Made by a program: the position numbers and the translations under genes. The notes beneath the pieces are model-generated. The model was not told the origin of the DNA. It made no database searches and saw only the letters and a list, made by a program, of their open reading frames with translations. Below are positions 25,678 through 31,878 of a stretch of 64,000 nt of DNA, one piece after another (position 1 is the first letter of the stretch; each line of letters begins with the position of its first letter). This stretch comes from Stenotrophomonas lactitubi (GTDB lineage Bacteria > Pseudomonadota > Gammaproteobacteria > Xanthomonadales > Xanthomonadaceae): NCBI RefSeq assembly GCF_002803515.1, contig NZ_PHQX01000001.1, positions 1,302,001-1,366,000 of the forward strand. The letters run 5' to 3'.

Positions 25678-26580
25678 TCATGCGTAGGTGGTGAGGCGGA
25701 ACTGCTCGCGGATCAGGTCGTACAGCCGGCCGACCTCGGCGATCTGCAGAGCGAAGCGGGCGTCGAGCTCGGCGCGCCGGCCTTCTTCGTCCCCGTGCTG
25801 CAGCTGCTCGACGGCGCCGTCCAGGAAGCGGAGCTTTCGAACGATCAGGTCGTCGCCGAGGACGAAGGACAGGTGGTCCTCCAGCACCAGGGCGAGCTTG
25901 GTGACCTGCTTGCCCGTCTCCAGGTGCAGGTCGACCTCGTCGCATCGCAGTTCGTGGTGCTGGCAGCGAACGATTGCGCCGCCTTCGACCGGGTCGCGCA
26001 GTTCGCATTCCTCGCCCAGGGTCAGGCCATCCGGAAGGGGCTCACCGGCAACCCAACTGGTCAGGATCGCCCTCGGCGACACCTCTGCGTTCAAGGGCAG
26101 GGCAGGGAAGCTGCCGACCACGTTGCGCAGTTGGCTGATGGCGTTCTCGCCCGTCCTGCGGCTGCTGGTGTCGACGAGCACAACGCCACGCTGGTGGTCC
26201 AGATAGAGGTCGGTGCGAGTGGGGCGAACGAAGGCGCGGGGCAGCAGCTCGTGCAGCAGGTCGTCCTTGATGCGTTTCCGCTCGCGACCGCCGGGACGGC
26301 GTCCCTCCTGTTCCTCGATGTCCTGCAGCTTGAGCTCGAGCAGGTTGTTCACCACCGCGGGCGGCAGGATCTTCTCTTCGGTGCCGATGGTCATCCACAT
26401 GCAGCGGCCGATCTCGTGCGACAGCTGCTCCTTCTCTTCGCGGCCGAACGGCGAAATGAAGCCGGCCGAGCACATTTCCAGCGGACCAACCGGTTTCAGC
26501 GCGCGCGCCTGCAGGCCGTCCTGCCAGTCGAACATCTGCAGCTGCGGATAGGTGAACATCGTGAGGTTGCGGAAGAACAT
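25678..26580 (-). CDS. rdgC: RdgC-like recombination-associated protein
   Basis: A 300-residue protein spanning the whole RdgC family: N-terminal MFFRNLTMFTYPQL, GFISPFG, then a basic helical region (RRPGGRERKRIKDDLLHELL) and a long C-terminal domain. RdgC forms a ring around double-stranded DNA and modulates RecA-mediated recombination; it is normally chromosomal. A phage copy may protect or steer recombination of phage DNA. The start overlaps the preceding stop (TGATG) and follows GGAGA. Confidence 0.87.
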   Translation of the reverse strand: MFFRNLTMFTYPQLQMFDWQDGLQARALKPVGPLEMCSAGFISPFGREEKEQLSHEIGRCMWMTIGTEEKILPPAVVNNLLELKLQDIEEQEGRRPGGRERKRIKDDLLHELLPRAFVRPTRTDLYLDHQRGVVLVDTSSRRTGENAISQLRNVVGSFPALPLNAEVSPRAILTSWVAGEPLPDGLTLGEECELRDPVEGGAIVRCQHHELRCDEVDLHLETGKQVTKLALVLEDHLSFVLGDDLIVRKLRFLDGAVEQLQHGDEEGRRAELDARFALQIAEVGRLYDLIREQFRLTTYA

Positions 26581-26738
26581 CAGGTGTCTCCGGTCTGTTC
26601 AGAAGTGACGCTGCTGCCTTCGGGCAGCTCGGAAAGCCCCAGGGTGTAGAGCGCGTCGTCGATCGCGGCCTGTTCGGCTTCTGCGATGACGCTGTGCGGT
26701 CCAGCCACGCCCGGGATGTGGACGTGGAAGAGCCTCAT
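26580..26738 (-). CDS. Small hypothetical phage protein
   Basis: A 52-residue acidic protein (MRLFHVHIPGVAGPHSVIAE...). It was placed by its four-base overlap with the upstream gene and the TGATG junction with rdgC. No function recognised. Confidence 0.5.
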   Translation of the reverse strand: MRLFHVHIPGVAGPHSVIAEAEQAAIDDALYTLGLSELPEGSSVTSEQTGDT

Positions 26739-26998
26739 GGTTGGCAGGCCTCGGCGATGCGCTTGAACTTCCTTGCCCAGGTGGCCAGGTCCGGCTTCAA
26801 CCCCGCGCCCCAGGCGATCTTGAAGATCGAGCCGAAGCGGATCCGCAGCGCGCGCCACTGGTCCGGCGGCGCGACGCACACCGCGCGCTGGTAGCGCTGC
26901 ACGCGCGCTGCAGGGGTGATCGCCGGCGGCATGCGGTCCAGGTCGTGCTGCACAATGGCGTCGACGCCATGGCCAAGCAGGTGCAGGTCGGCGGTCAT
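26735..26998 (-). CDS. Small hypothetical phage protein
   Basis: An 87-residue basic protein starting MTADLHLLGHGVDAIVQHDL, with a Trp-rich C-terminal half (QWRALRI, KIAWGAG, TWARKFKRI). ATGA overlaps at both ends fit the operon pattern. No domain recognised. Confidence 0.55.
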   Translation of the reverse strand: MTADLHLLGHGVDAIVQHDLDRMPPAITPAARVQRYQRAVCVAPPDQWRALRIRFGSIFKIAWGAGLKPDLATWARKFKRIAEACQP

Positions 26999-27243
26999 GA
27001 CATGGCCCTCCCGTGCACCATCCAGAACAGGTCGGCCAGTGCCGGCGGCACGGTGGACATCGCGCGCAGCTCGTTGAACGCGGCTTCGATGATCTGCTCG
27101 AACGTGCGGCCATCTGGCGCGCGCGCGGCTTCGCCTTCGACCTTCAGGAGGCCGGCGAGGTAATCCTTGCTGGCGGAGCCTAGATTGCCAATCAGGTCAT
27201 CGAGGTCGATCTCTGCATCGACGGTCATGGTTACCGAGCTCAT
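26995..27243 (-). CDS. Small hypothetical phage protein
   Basis: An 82-residue acidic protein starting MSSVTMTVDAEIDLDDLIGN. The start at 27243 gives a four-base overlap with the upstream gene. No function recognised. Confidence 0.55.
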   Translation of the reverse strand: MSSVTMTVDAEIDLDDLIGNLGSASKDYLAGLLKVEGEAARAPDGRTFEQIIEAAFNELRAMSTVPPALADLFWMVHGRAMS

Positions 27244-27368
27244 GACAGCACCGCCCGAGATCCAAGGGTTGCCAACACGCCCAGCACGAAGCCGGCGGCG
27301 GTGCCGATGGCCAGCACGCGCCGGAACAGCGCACCGGTGGCCTCGGCGATCATCTCTTCCGTCTTCAT
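27240..27368 (-). CDS. Single-span membrane mini-protein
   Basis: A 42-residue protein with a charged start (MKTEEMIAEATGALFRR) and one hydrophobic helix (VLAIGTAAGFVLGVLATLG). Overlaps of four bases on both sides support it. It might be an early membrane-active or anti-host factor; this is only a guess from its shape. Confidence 0.5.
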   Translation of the reverse strand: MKTEEMIAEATGALFRRVLAIGTAAGFVLGVLATLGSRAVLS

Positions 27369-27595
27369 GCTGCACCTCCGGTGTGTGGGAGGCAGACGGG
27401 GACGGGGGCCTCCAGAAACGCTGCGCAATCCGGACAGCTGTAGACCGGCGCACCGCCTGAATCGAGGTCGAGACCGATGACCCAACCAGCTTGTCCAGCC
27501 TTGCTCACGCAGAGACTGCTGTTCGCCGCCCCTGGGCTCTGTTCACCGCAGTTGAAGCAGTCGAGGCTGCAGTCCTGGTCCTGAAGCGCGCTCAC
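27365..27595 (-). CDS. Small Cys-rich protein (zinc-ribbon-like)
   Basis: A 76-residue protein with CFNCG and SCPDC pairs spaced about 40 residues apart, consistent with a zinc ribbon, plus further Cys at both ends. Four-base overlaps with both neighbours. Function unknown. Confidence 0.55.
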   Translation of the reverse strand: MSALQDQDCSLDCFNCGEQSPGAANSSLCVSKAGQAGWVIGLDLDSGGAPVYSCPDCAAFLEAPVPVCLPHTGGAA

Positions 27596-27813
27596 GCGGC
27601 ACCGCCTTTGACGCGGGCGAGGGCGGCGCGGAGGTCAGACAGATCGCCGGTGCCAGCACAGCATCGGCGCGCTTCGTCCATCAGCTCGTTGATGGCTGCA
27701 CCGGCCTCCTGCAGAGCATCGGCGTAACGACGAGTGTCTGCACCGTCGTCAGCGGCGCCGTGCAGCGCGCTGACTGCGTGGCGGATTGCCGCGATGTTGG
27801 AGGGGGCGCTCAT
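27592..27813 (-). CDS. Small helical phage protein
   Basis: A 73-residue Ala-rich helical protein starting MSAPSNIAAIRHAVSALHGA, with an adjacent Cys pair (RRCCAGTG). ATGA-type overlaps with both neighbours. No function recognised. Confidence 0.55.
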   Translation of the reverse strand: MSAPSNIAAIRHAVSALHGAADDGADTRRYADALQEAGAAINELMDEARRCCAGTGDLSDLRAALARVKGGAA

Positions 27814-28241
27814 GCGACACCGCCTTGGGGCATCACGAAGCGGTAGCCGCGCAGGCGGATGGTCTCGATGGCGTGCTTATGGCCAGCGGCAGCGAGCTTG
27901 CGGCGCAGGCGCGACACCAGCACCTGCAAGACGTTGGACTCCCGCGACGGCGGCTTGCTGCCCGGGTACATCGCGGCATGCAGCGCGTCGACTTCCACCA
28001 GGCAATCCGGGGCCGCGACCAGGACCTGCATCACCACGGCCTCGGTGCGGCTGAGCTTGATGCTGCTGCCGGCGATCAGCAGGCGCTGGCGCACGACGAC
28101 GGCCATGGCGCTTTCGGCGCCCGGGCCAGCGGCCGCCGCGCAGCTGCTGCACAGGTCGGCGTCCACCCAGGAGCAACCACCGGGGCAGGCCCGCAGGTCG
28201 GTGCAGCCGCAGTCGCGGCAGCGACGTTCGGTGGCGGCCAT
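27810..28241 (-). CDS. Zinc-motif plus OmpR-type winged-helix regulator
   Basis: A 143-residue protein. The first 35 residues carry a Cys cluster (CRDCGC, CPGGC, CSSC). Residues 50-138 are an OmpR/PhoB-type DNA-binding domain: ESNVLQVLVSRLRRKL is the recognition region and IRLRGYRF the wing. There is no receiver domain, so phosphorylation cannot control it; the metal-binding head may take that place. It is the second gene of the leftward operon, so it may regulate early transcription. Confidence 0.72.
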   Translation of the reverse strand: MAATERRCRDCGCTDLRACPGGCSWVDADLCSSCAAAAGPGAESAMAVVVRQRLLIAGSSIKLSRTEAVVMQVLVAAPDCLVEVDALHAAMYPGSKPPSRESNVLQVLVSRLRRKLAAAGHKHAIETIRLRGYRFVMPQGGVA

Positions 28242-28741
28242 CAGTGCACCTCCACGAAAGCCAGGTCATAGATGACGCACCGCGCCCGGGCCACCACAGG
28301 GAAGGTGGCTTCCGTCGACAGGGGGACGACGGTATTGGCCCGGGCGCAGGCGTCAGGGGAAACGGAATAGCTGCCGCTGGCCACGGCGTCGACGGCGTCG
28401 AGCGCAAGCTGCCAGCGGTAAGAGGAGAAGTCCTTGGCCAGCGCCGCAGAGACGCCGGCGGCGCAGTCCGGCACGCGGCCGGTCTCGTTGAAGCCGTTGA
28501 GCACTGCCTGAGCGATCGTGGCCCGCAGGCCCCAGTCGTTCTCGTTGGCCAGGGTGTAGACCTCCAGCGCCGCGCAGATGCGCGGGCTGGTGATCACCAG
28601 CGCAGCTGGTGCCCGGACGGTCTGGCCGGGTTCGTCTGTGGAAGGGGACGATGGGGAGAAGAACGCGCCAAGGCCGGTGGCTCCGAGAGCCCCCAGTGCC
28701 AGGTACAGCGACGAAGACAGTGCAGACATGTGCTCAACCAT
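28241..28741 (-). CDS. Membrane-anchored or secreted phage protein
   Basis: A 166-residue protein. The N-terminal hydrophobic segment (SSLYLALGALGATGLGAFF) is a membrane anchor or uncleaved signal. The rest (ICAALEVYTLANENDWGLRA onwards) has four Cys and a general resemblance to cell-wall hydrolase-like helices, but no sure family. It is the first gene after the leftward promoter. ATG 28741 or 28729 could be the start. Confidence 0.6.
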   Translation of the reverse strand: MVEHMSALSSSLYLALGALGATGLGAFFSPSSPSTDEPGQTVRAPAALVITSPRICAALEVYTLANENDWGLRATIAQAVLNGFNETGRVPDCAAGVSAALAKDFSSYRWQLALDAVDAVASGSYSVSPDACARANTVVPLSTEATFPVVARARCVIYDLAFVEVH

Positions 28742-28758
28742 CCGTGCTTGGGATGTTG

Positions 28759-28803
28759 AGCAAAGTATTGCGCAAAAATTAACGTGTCAAGCAAAAGTTT
28801 GCT
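28759..28803 (-). promoter_or_regulatory. Leftward early promoter PL with two repressor operators
   Basis: On the minus strand, -35 TTGACA (28790-28785) and -10 TACTTT (28767-28762) are separated by exactly 17 bases. A perfect palindrome AGCAAAAGTTTGCT (28790-28803) abuts the -35, and a related imperfect site AGCAAAGTATTGCG (28759-28772) covers the -10. The same pair of sites recurs beside the divergent repressor/Cro genes, so these are very likely operators of the phage repressor. Confidence 0.8.
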
Positions 28804-29260
28804 ACAGATATAGTTTAAGAACTATCTTGCCCGCCTGGCGGCCTGCGCGGCCCAACAGGGCATAGAGAATCCAGCCGGTGCTGACCGCTTCCGGCGTGAA
28901 GCCCGCCACGCGCTCCAAGGCGTCGAATGGCAGGGGCCAAGTCAGCGCTTGGTTGCCGGCCTCACGGGCCAGTGCACTCTCCCAAACGCTGAGATCCGCG
29001 TGGCGAATGACATCGACGGTTGGCACGGAGAATGCGGGTGCAGGGCCTCGGTCCACCGTGAACTGAGCGAAATCGTCAGTGCCGATCCACCATTCCCGTC
29101 GGTCGTAGATCACCGAACCGTGCTGGTGCCGGGCGCGTCGAAAGGCTTGCTCGACACCGGCGCGCATTGCTTCCGTTGTTCGCTCGCCCCCGAACAGGAA
29201 CTGGACCAGGCTCTCGACGAGCTCACCGGCTTCCGTATCAGTGTTGGGGGTGAAGGCCAA
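28802..29260 (-). CDS. Hypothetical protein cotranscribed with the repressor
   Basis: A protein of about 152 residues with no recognised domain; the C-terminal part is rich in hydrophobic and Arg/Lys residues (AGRQAGKIVLKLYL). No ATG is available near the 5' end. A TTG at 29260 directly follows the repressor stop (TAAATTG), which suggests coupled translation; another TTG at 29335 is possible. Its place in the lysogeny operon suggests a role in immunity or superinfection exclusion. Confidence 0.5.
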   Translation of the reverse strand: MAFTPNTDTEAGELVESLVQFLFGGERTTEAMRAGVEQAFRRARHQHGSVIYDRREWWIGTDDFAQFTVDRGPAPAFSVPTVDVIRHADLSVWESALAREAGNQALTWPLPFDALERVAGFTPEAVSTGWILYALLGRAGRQAGKIVLKLYL

Positions 29261-29261
29261 T

Positions 29262-29645
29262 TTAGCCGGCCTTCGTCGAAAGCGCCCCGGTCGGCAGACC
29301 CGCGTACCGCACCTCGGCGTTTGCAACGCGCTCAATGTTGGTTCGGCCCGGCTCAGGTGCTGCTATGTAGTCCTGGATGACCTGGTTGAGCCGTTGCGCG
29401 GTGAGGACTTCGAGCGGGACATCCTGAATAAACAGCATCCATGCTGGTACTCCGAACGCCGCCGCTAGGCCGTCCACCGTGCGGACGGTAGGGGAGGTCT
29501 CGTGGGTCTTTCCGTAAGTGACGACGTTGCCAACGTTGCGCTGGGATAGTCCCGCGCGCTTGGCGACCTTCGCCTGAGTCTCGCCGCCCGCTTCCATAAG
29601 CCGGCGGACGTTGTCGGCGAGGACCAGGTTCGAATCAATGTTCAT
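29262..29645 (-). CDS. XRE-family phage repressor (CI-like, small)
   Basis: A 127-residue protein. Residues 10-65 form an XRE helix-turn-helix (NVRRLMEAGGETQAKVAKRA then GLSQRNVGNVV). The C-terminal 60 residues are too short for a LexA/CI-type autoprotease, so induction would not be by RecA-aided self-cleavage; an antirepressor or degradation is more likely. It is divergent from the Cro-like gene and flanked by matching operators. The start at 29645 avoids reading through the operators. Confidence 0.82.
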   Translation of the reverse strand: MNIDSNLVLADNVRRLMEAGGETQAKVAKRAGLSQRNVGNVVTYGKTHETSPTVRTVDGLAAAFGVPAWMLFIQDVPLEVLTAQRLNQVIQDYIAAPEPGRTNIERVANAEVRYAGLPTGALSTKAG

Positions 29646-29670
29646 GTAAGCAGAATATTGATCGGCCTCG

Positions 29671-29711
29671 GCAAAGTACTGCTTTCCACCTGAGCAAACT
29701 TTTGCTATATC
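29671..29711 (+). promoter_or_regulatory. Right operator region OR and candidate PR
   Basis: GCAAAGTACTGC (29671-29682) and the perfect palindrome AGCAAACTTTTGCT (29693-29706) repeat the PL operators in the same two classes. A plausible plus-strand promoter is TTTCCA (29683-29688) - 17 bases - TATATC (29706-29711), overlapped by both sites. The Cro-like ATG is at 29719, only seven bases after the -10, so this mRNA may be leaderless. Confidence 0.7.
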
Positions 29712-29718
29712 TAGGGGC

Positions 29719-30039
29719 ATGGACGCCGATACCCTCTTGCATCAAACCGTGGTGCGCCTGCGTGCGCATGAAGGGAAGTACGCCGAGATCGCCCGGCAGA
29801 ACCCGGACATCGGCTATTCGTGGCTGACAAAGCTGGCGCACGGGCAGATCACCAACCCGACGATCGCCAGCCTGCAGCAGCTGATCGAGGCGCTGAACGC
29901 CTTCGAAGGCCTGGAGCGGGGCGGCCTGGCCGAAGTGGCCGCGCAGGCGGATCCGGTTATGGATCCGGTTATGGAACTGCGCGCCGAGCCGAGCGGTGAC
30001 GTGGACGCCGGCCGCATCGTGCCGCTGGAGACAGCCTGA
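29719..30039 (+). CDS. Cro-like helix-turn-helix regulator
   Basis: A 106-residue protein, first gene of the rightward early operon. The N-terminal 60 residues form a helix-turn-helix (RQNPDIGYSWLTKLAHGQIT) of the YdaS/XRE kind. The C-terminal part is acidic and contains a short duplicated DPVMDPVM coded by a 12-bp tandem repeat near 29950. It probably competes with the repressor at the shared operators. Confidence 0.75.
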   Translation: MDADTLLHQTVVRLRAHEGKYAEIARQNPDIGYSWLTKLAHGQITNPTIASLQQLIEALNAFEGLERGGLAEVAAQADPVMDPVMELRAEPSGDVDAGRIVPLETA

Positions 30040-30428
30040 TGGCCCGTCGACACCTCAGCAACCCTCGCGAAGGGGAGGGCAAAGGCCACGGGCGGGATCG
30101 CAGGGAACTGCGCGCGCTGCGTCAAAGGGTGCGCGACCTGGAAGCCCAGGTCGCGACGTACCAGTTGCCTGGCAACGAGTTGATCCAGAAAGCGCAGGCA
30201 GAGTCCAATGCCAGCATCGCCCTGCTTGAGCAGCAGGCCGCGCGCTTGATCACTCCGCGGCAGGCGCTAGCTCAATGCCAGGAAAAACTGAGCGCGCAGC
30301 GATCAAAAATTGTTCAAGAAACGCTGGATCGGAGCCCTGCGCGGCGAACGCTTCGTACGCGACTTGCAGACCTGCTTCGACGTTTCGTCGGGTGGCTTGA
30401 TCAGCATTCGCAAGGAGGCCATCCGTGA
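30039..30428 (+). CDS. Coiled-coil phage protein (overlaps a minus-strand gene)
   Basis: A 129-residue basic protein, TGATG-coupled to the Cro-like gene. Residues 20-70 form a coiled coil (RRELRALRQRVRDLEAQVAT). The last 60 residues are Arg-rich and overlap, tail to tail, the minus-strand frame 30250-30609, so either the overlap is real or this C-terminal part is under little constraint. Function unknown. Confidence 0.5.
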   Translation: MARRHLSNPREGEGKGHGRDRRELRALRQRVRDLEAQVATYQLPGNELIQKAQAESNASIALLEQQAARLITPRQALAQCQEKLSAQRSKIVQETLDRSPARRTLRTRLADLLRRFVGWLDQHSQGGHP

Positions 30429-30609
30429 TGGTGCGTTGGGCTGCTTGCATCCCGCCGGACATGTGCTCCTTCAGGAGGAGCTGTTGGAATGAGCTGTGGT
30501 TGGCATTGGCGAAATTGCCGATGACACCAGCTATTCGTGCGTTCTGCTCATTCAGCTGGACGACGGCAGCCTCGAGCCCTGCGAGTCGCTGGGCAATCTC
30601 TTGGTCCAT
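30250..30609 (-). CDS. Small coiled-coil protein on the opposite strand
   Basis: A 119-residue protein with natural composition (MDQEIAQRLAGLEAAVVQLN, then a helical middle and an aromatic C-terminal part) and a good ribosome-binding site (GGAGATCACC directly before ATG). It lies against the flow of the rightward operon and overlaps 30039-30428 by 179 bases. It may be expressed from its own promoter in the lysogen. Confidence 0.6.
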   Translation of the reverse strand: MDQEIAQRLAGLEAAVVQLNEQNARIAGVIGNFANANHSSFQQLLLKEHMSGGMQAAQRTITDGLLANADQATRRNVEAGLQVAYEAFAAQGSDPAFLEQFLIAARSVFPGIELAPAAE

Positions 30610-30635
30610 GGTGATCTCCGTGGTACGTGTGGTTG

Positions 30636-30647
30636 GGTGGTACCACC
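30636..30647. promoter_or_regulatory. 12-bp perfect palindrome GGTGGTACCACC
   Basis: It lies in the 78-bp gap between two divergent small genes (start 30609 on minus, start 30688 on plus), where a shared operator would be expected. Confidence 0.4.
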
Positions 30648-30687
30648 AAGCCTACCCGGAGATCGCCGCCAATTCGGTGGTGCTGCC

Positions 30688-31062
30688 ATGACCGGCGAGC
30701 GCCGCGGCCCCAAGGTGGCCAGGGAAATGGCCCTGCCACCCAACACCCCGACAGTCATGCTCGCGGTGCTGCAACGAGTCGGTGCGCTCGAACGCAAAGT
30801 GCGCGCGCTGGAGAAGCAGCAGGCGGCTGCTACCGCTCCCGCTCCGGTTCGGGCTCCTGCGCCTGCTCCGCCTTCTTACGACCCAGGACCCGTTCACGCG
30901 CCACCATCGCCTGAAGAACCGTCGATTCGGCTTCAAGCAGCTGCTGCAGGATCCGCTCGCACGAAGGGTCGTGGGCTGCGCTGGCGCTTCTGTCGCGCAT
31001 TCCTTGGATGGCGCGGCGAATCATTCCGAGCAACAGCTTCAAGTTGGGATGACTGCCAATGA
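30688..31062 (+). CDS. Small coiled-coil protein (overlaps a minus-strand gene)
   Basis: A 124-residue protein starting MTGERRGPKVAREMALPPNT, with a coiled coil (QRVGALERKVRALEKQQAAA) and then a Pro/Ala-rich stretch. The last third overlaps the minus-strand frame 30830-31162 and looks poorly constrained. The first 60 residues look genuine. Confidence 0.45.
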   Translation: MTGERRGPKVAREMALPPNTPTVMLAVLQRVGALERKVRALEKQQAAATAPAPVRAPAPAPPSYDPGPVHAPPSPEEPSIRLQAAAAGSARTKGRGLRWRFCRAFLGWRGESFRATASSWDDCQ

Positions 31063-31162
31063 GCGCCGTGATCGTCCACTTCTGCGCTTCGTGGGCATCT
31101 TCCAAGGCTGCGATGCGTTCGTCGTACTTGGCGAAGCGATCTTCGATTTCAGCGGGGGTCAT
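30830..31162 (-). CDS. Small coiled-coil protein on the opposite strand
   Basis: A 110-residue protein starting MTPAEIEDRFAKYDERIAAL, helical throughout, with a charged tail (EPEPERER). GGAAG precedes its ATG. It repeats the arrangement of 30250-30609: minus strand, tail to tail with a plus-strand gene, and about 230 bases of overlap. Confidence 0.58.
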   Translation of the reverse strand: MTPAEIEDRFAKYDERIAALEDAHEAQKWTITALIGSHPNLKLLLGMIRRAIQGMRDRSASAAHDPSCERILQQLLEAESTVLQAMVARERVLGRKKAEQAQEPEPERER

Positions 31163-31254
31163 ACGGTCTTCCAGGGGAGGCTGAGAGCTCCCGATTCTGC
31201 CATCCGTTCAGAAGTTTGTCTGCGCGTAAATTGCACCCCTTTTGCGCGCATTTT

Positions 31255-31282
31255 GCACATATCTCGCACATATCTCGCACAC
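31255..31282. repeat. 11-bp tandem repeat in front of the replication genes
   Basis: GCACATATCTC occurs twice head to tail (31255-31265, 31266-31276) and starts a third time. Just upstream are related blocks (TTGCACC, TTTTGCGCGCA). One repeat per helical turn, 55 bases before the next start codon, suggests binding sites for an activator or repressor. Confidence 0.55.
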
Positions 31283-31336
31283 GGCGCGCGCTGCATCTAC
31301 CTGTATCGCGCGGCTATCAAAACCCCGAGGACTCCC

Positions 31337-31861
31337 ATGCCCTGGATTGAAGAAACCTGGTTGCAGGACGCTCTGGCCGCTCTGAAGGCGACCTGTGACG
31401 TCGACGCCCACACCCGCAACGAAATGATCCAGTTCCTCCTGGACAACGGCTTCTGGGACAAGGAGAAGCTGAAGGACTGGGCCAGCGCGGTTGCCAAGTT
31501 CAACAGCTGCCTCAACCCGAACAAGGCCGAGTTCTTCAAGATCGGCGAGCTGTGGGCACTCATGCGTCGATTTGATCGCCACCAGCTCTTCCTGGCCATG
31601 GCCGCCGACCTCGGCTACGAGGTGCGCGCCATTCCGACGGAGCAACGCCGGCAGCAGCTGCTGCAGCAGCTGCTCGATGCACAGCTGCAGTGCGCGGTGA
31701 CGGCGGAGCGTGTCTCCAGCCAGTTGGAACGCCTCAATACGCCAGCGCCGGAGCCGCGCCAAGGTGCCATCCATGGACAGGTTCGTGCGCAGTTCAGCAG
31801 CCCCAACGAATGGACCGCGCCTAGCAGGGCAAACGCCGTCGTCATGGTGGGCTGCCCGTAA
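31337..31861 (+). CDS. Hypothetical early phage protein
   Basis: A 174-residue protein starting MPWIEETWLQDALAALKATC, with GAGG upstream. The first 110 residues look like a compact helical domain with several Trp. A Gln/Leu-rich coiled-coil segment follows (RRQQLLQQLLDAQLQ) and then a disordered tail. It precedes the O-like gene by 17 bases; a regulatory (CII-like) or replication accessory role is possible but unproven. Confidence 0.62.
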   Translation: MPWIEETWLQDALAALKATCDVDAHTRNEMIQFLLDNGFWDKEKLKDWASAVAKFNSCLNPNKAEFFKIGELWALMRRFDRHQLFLAMAADLGYEVRAIPTEQRRQQLLQQLLDAQLQCAVTAERVSSQLERLNTPAPEPRQGAIHGQVRAQFSSPNEWTAPSRANAVVMVGCP

Positions 31862-31878
31862 CGGGATAGGCCTGCGCA

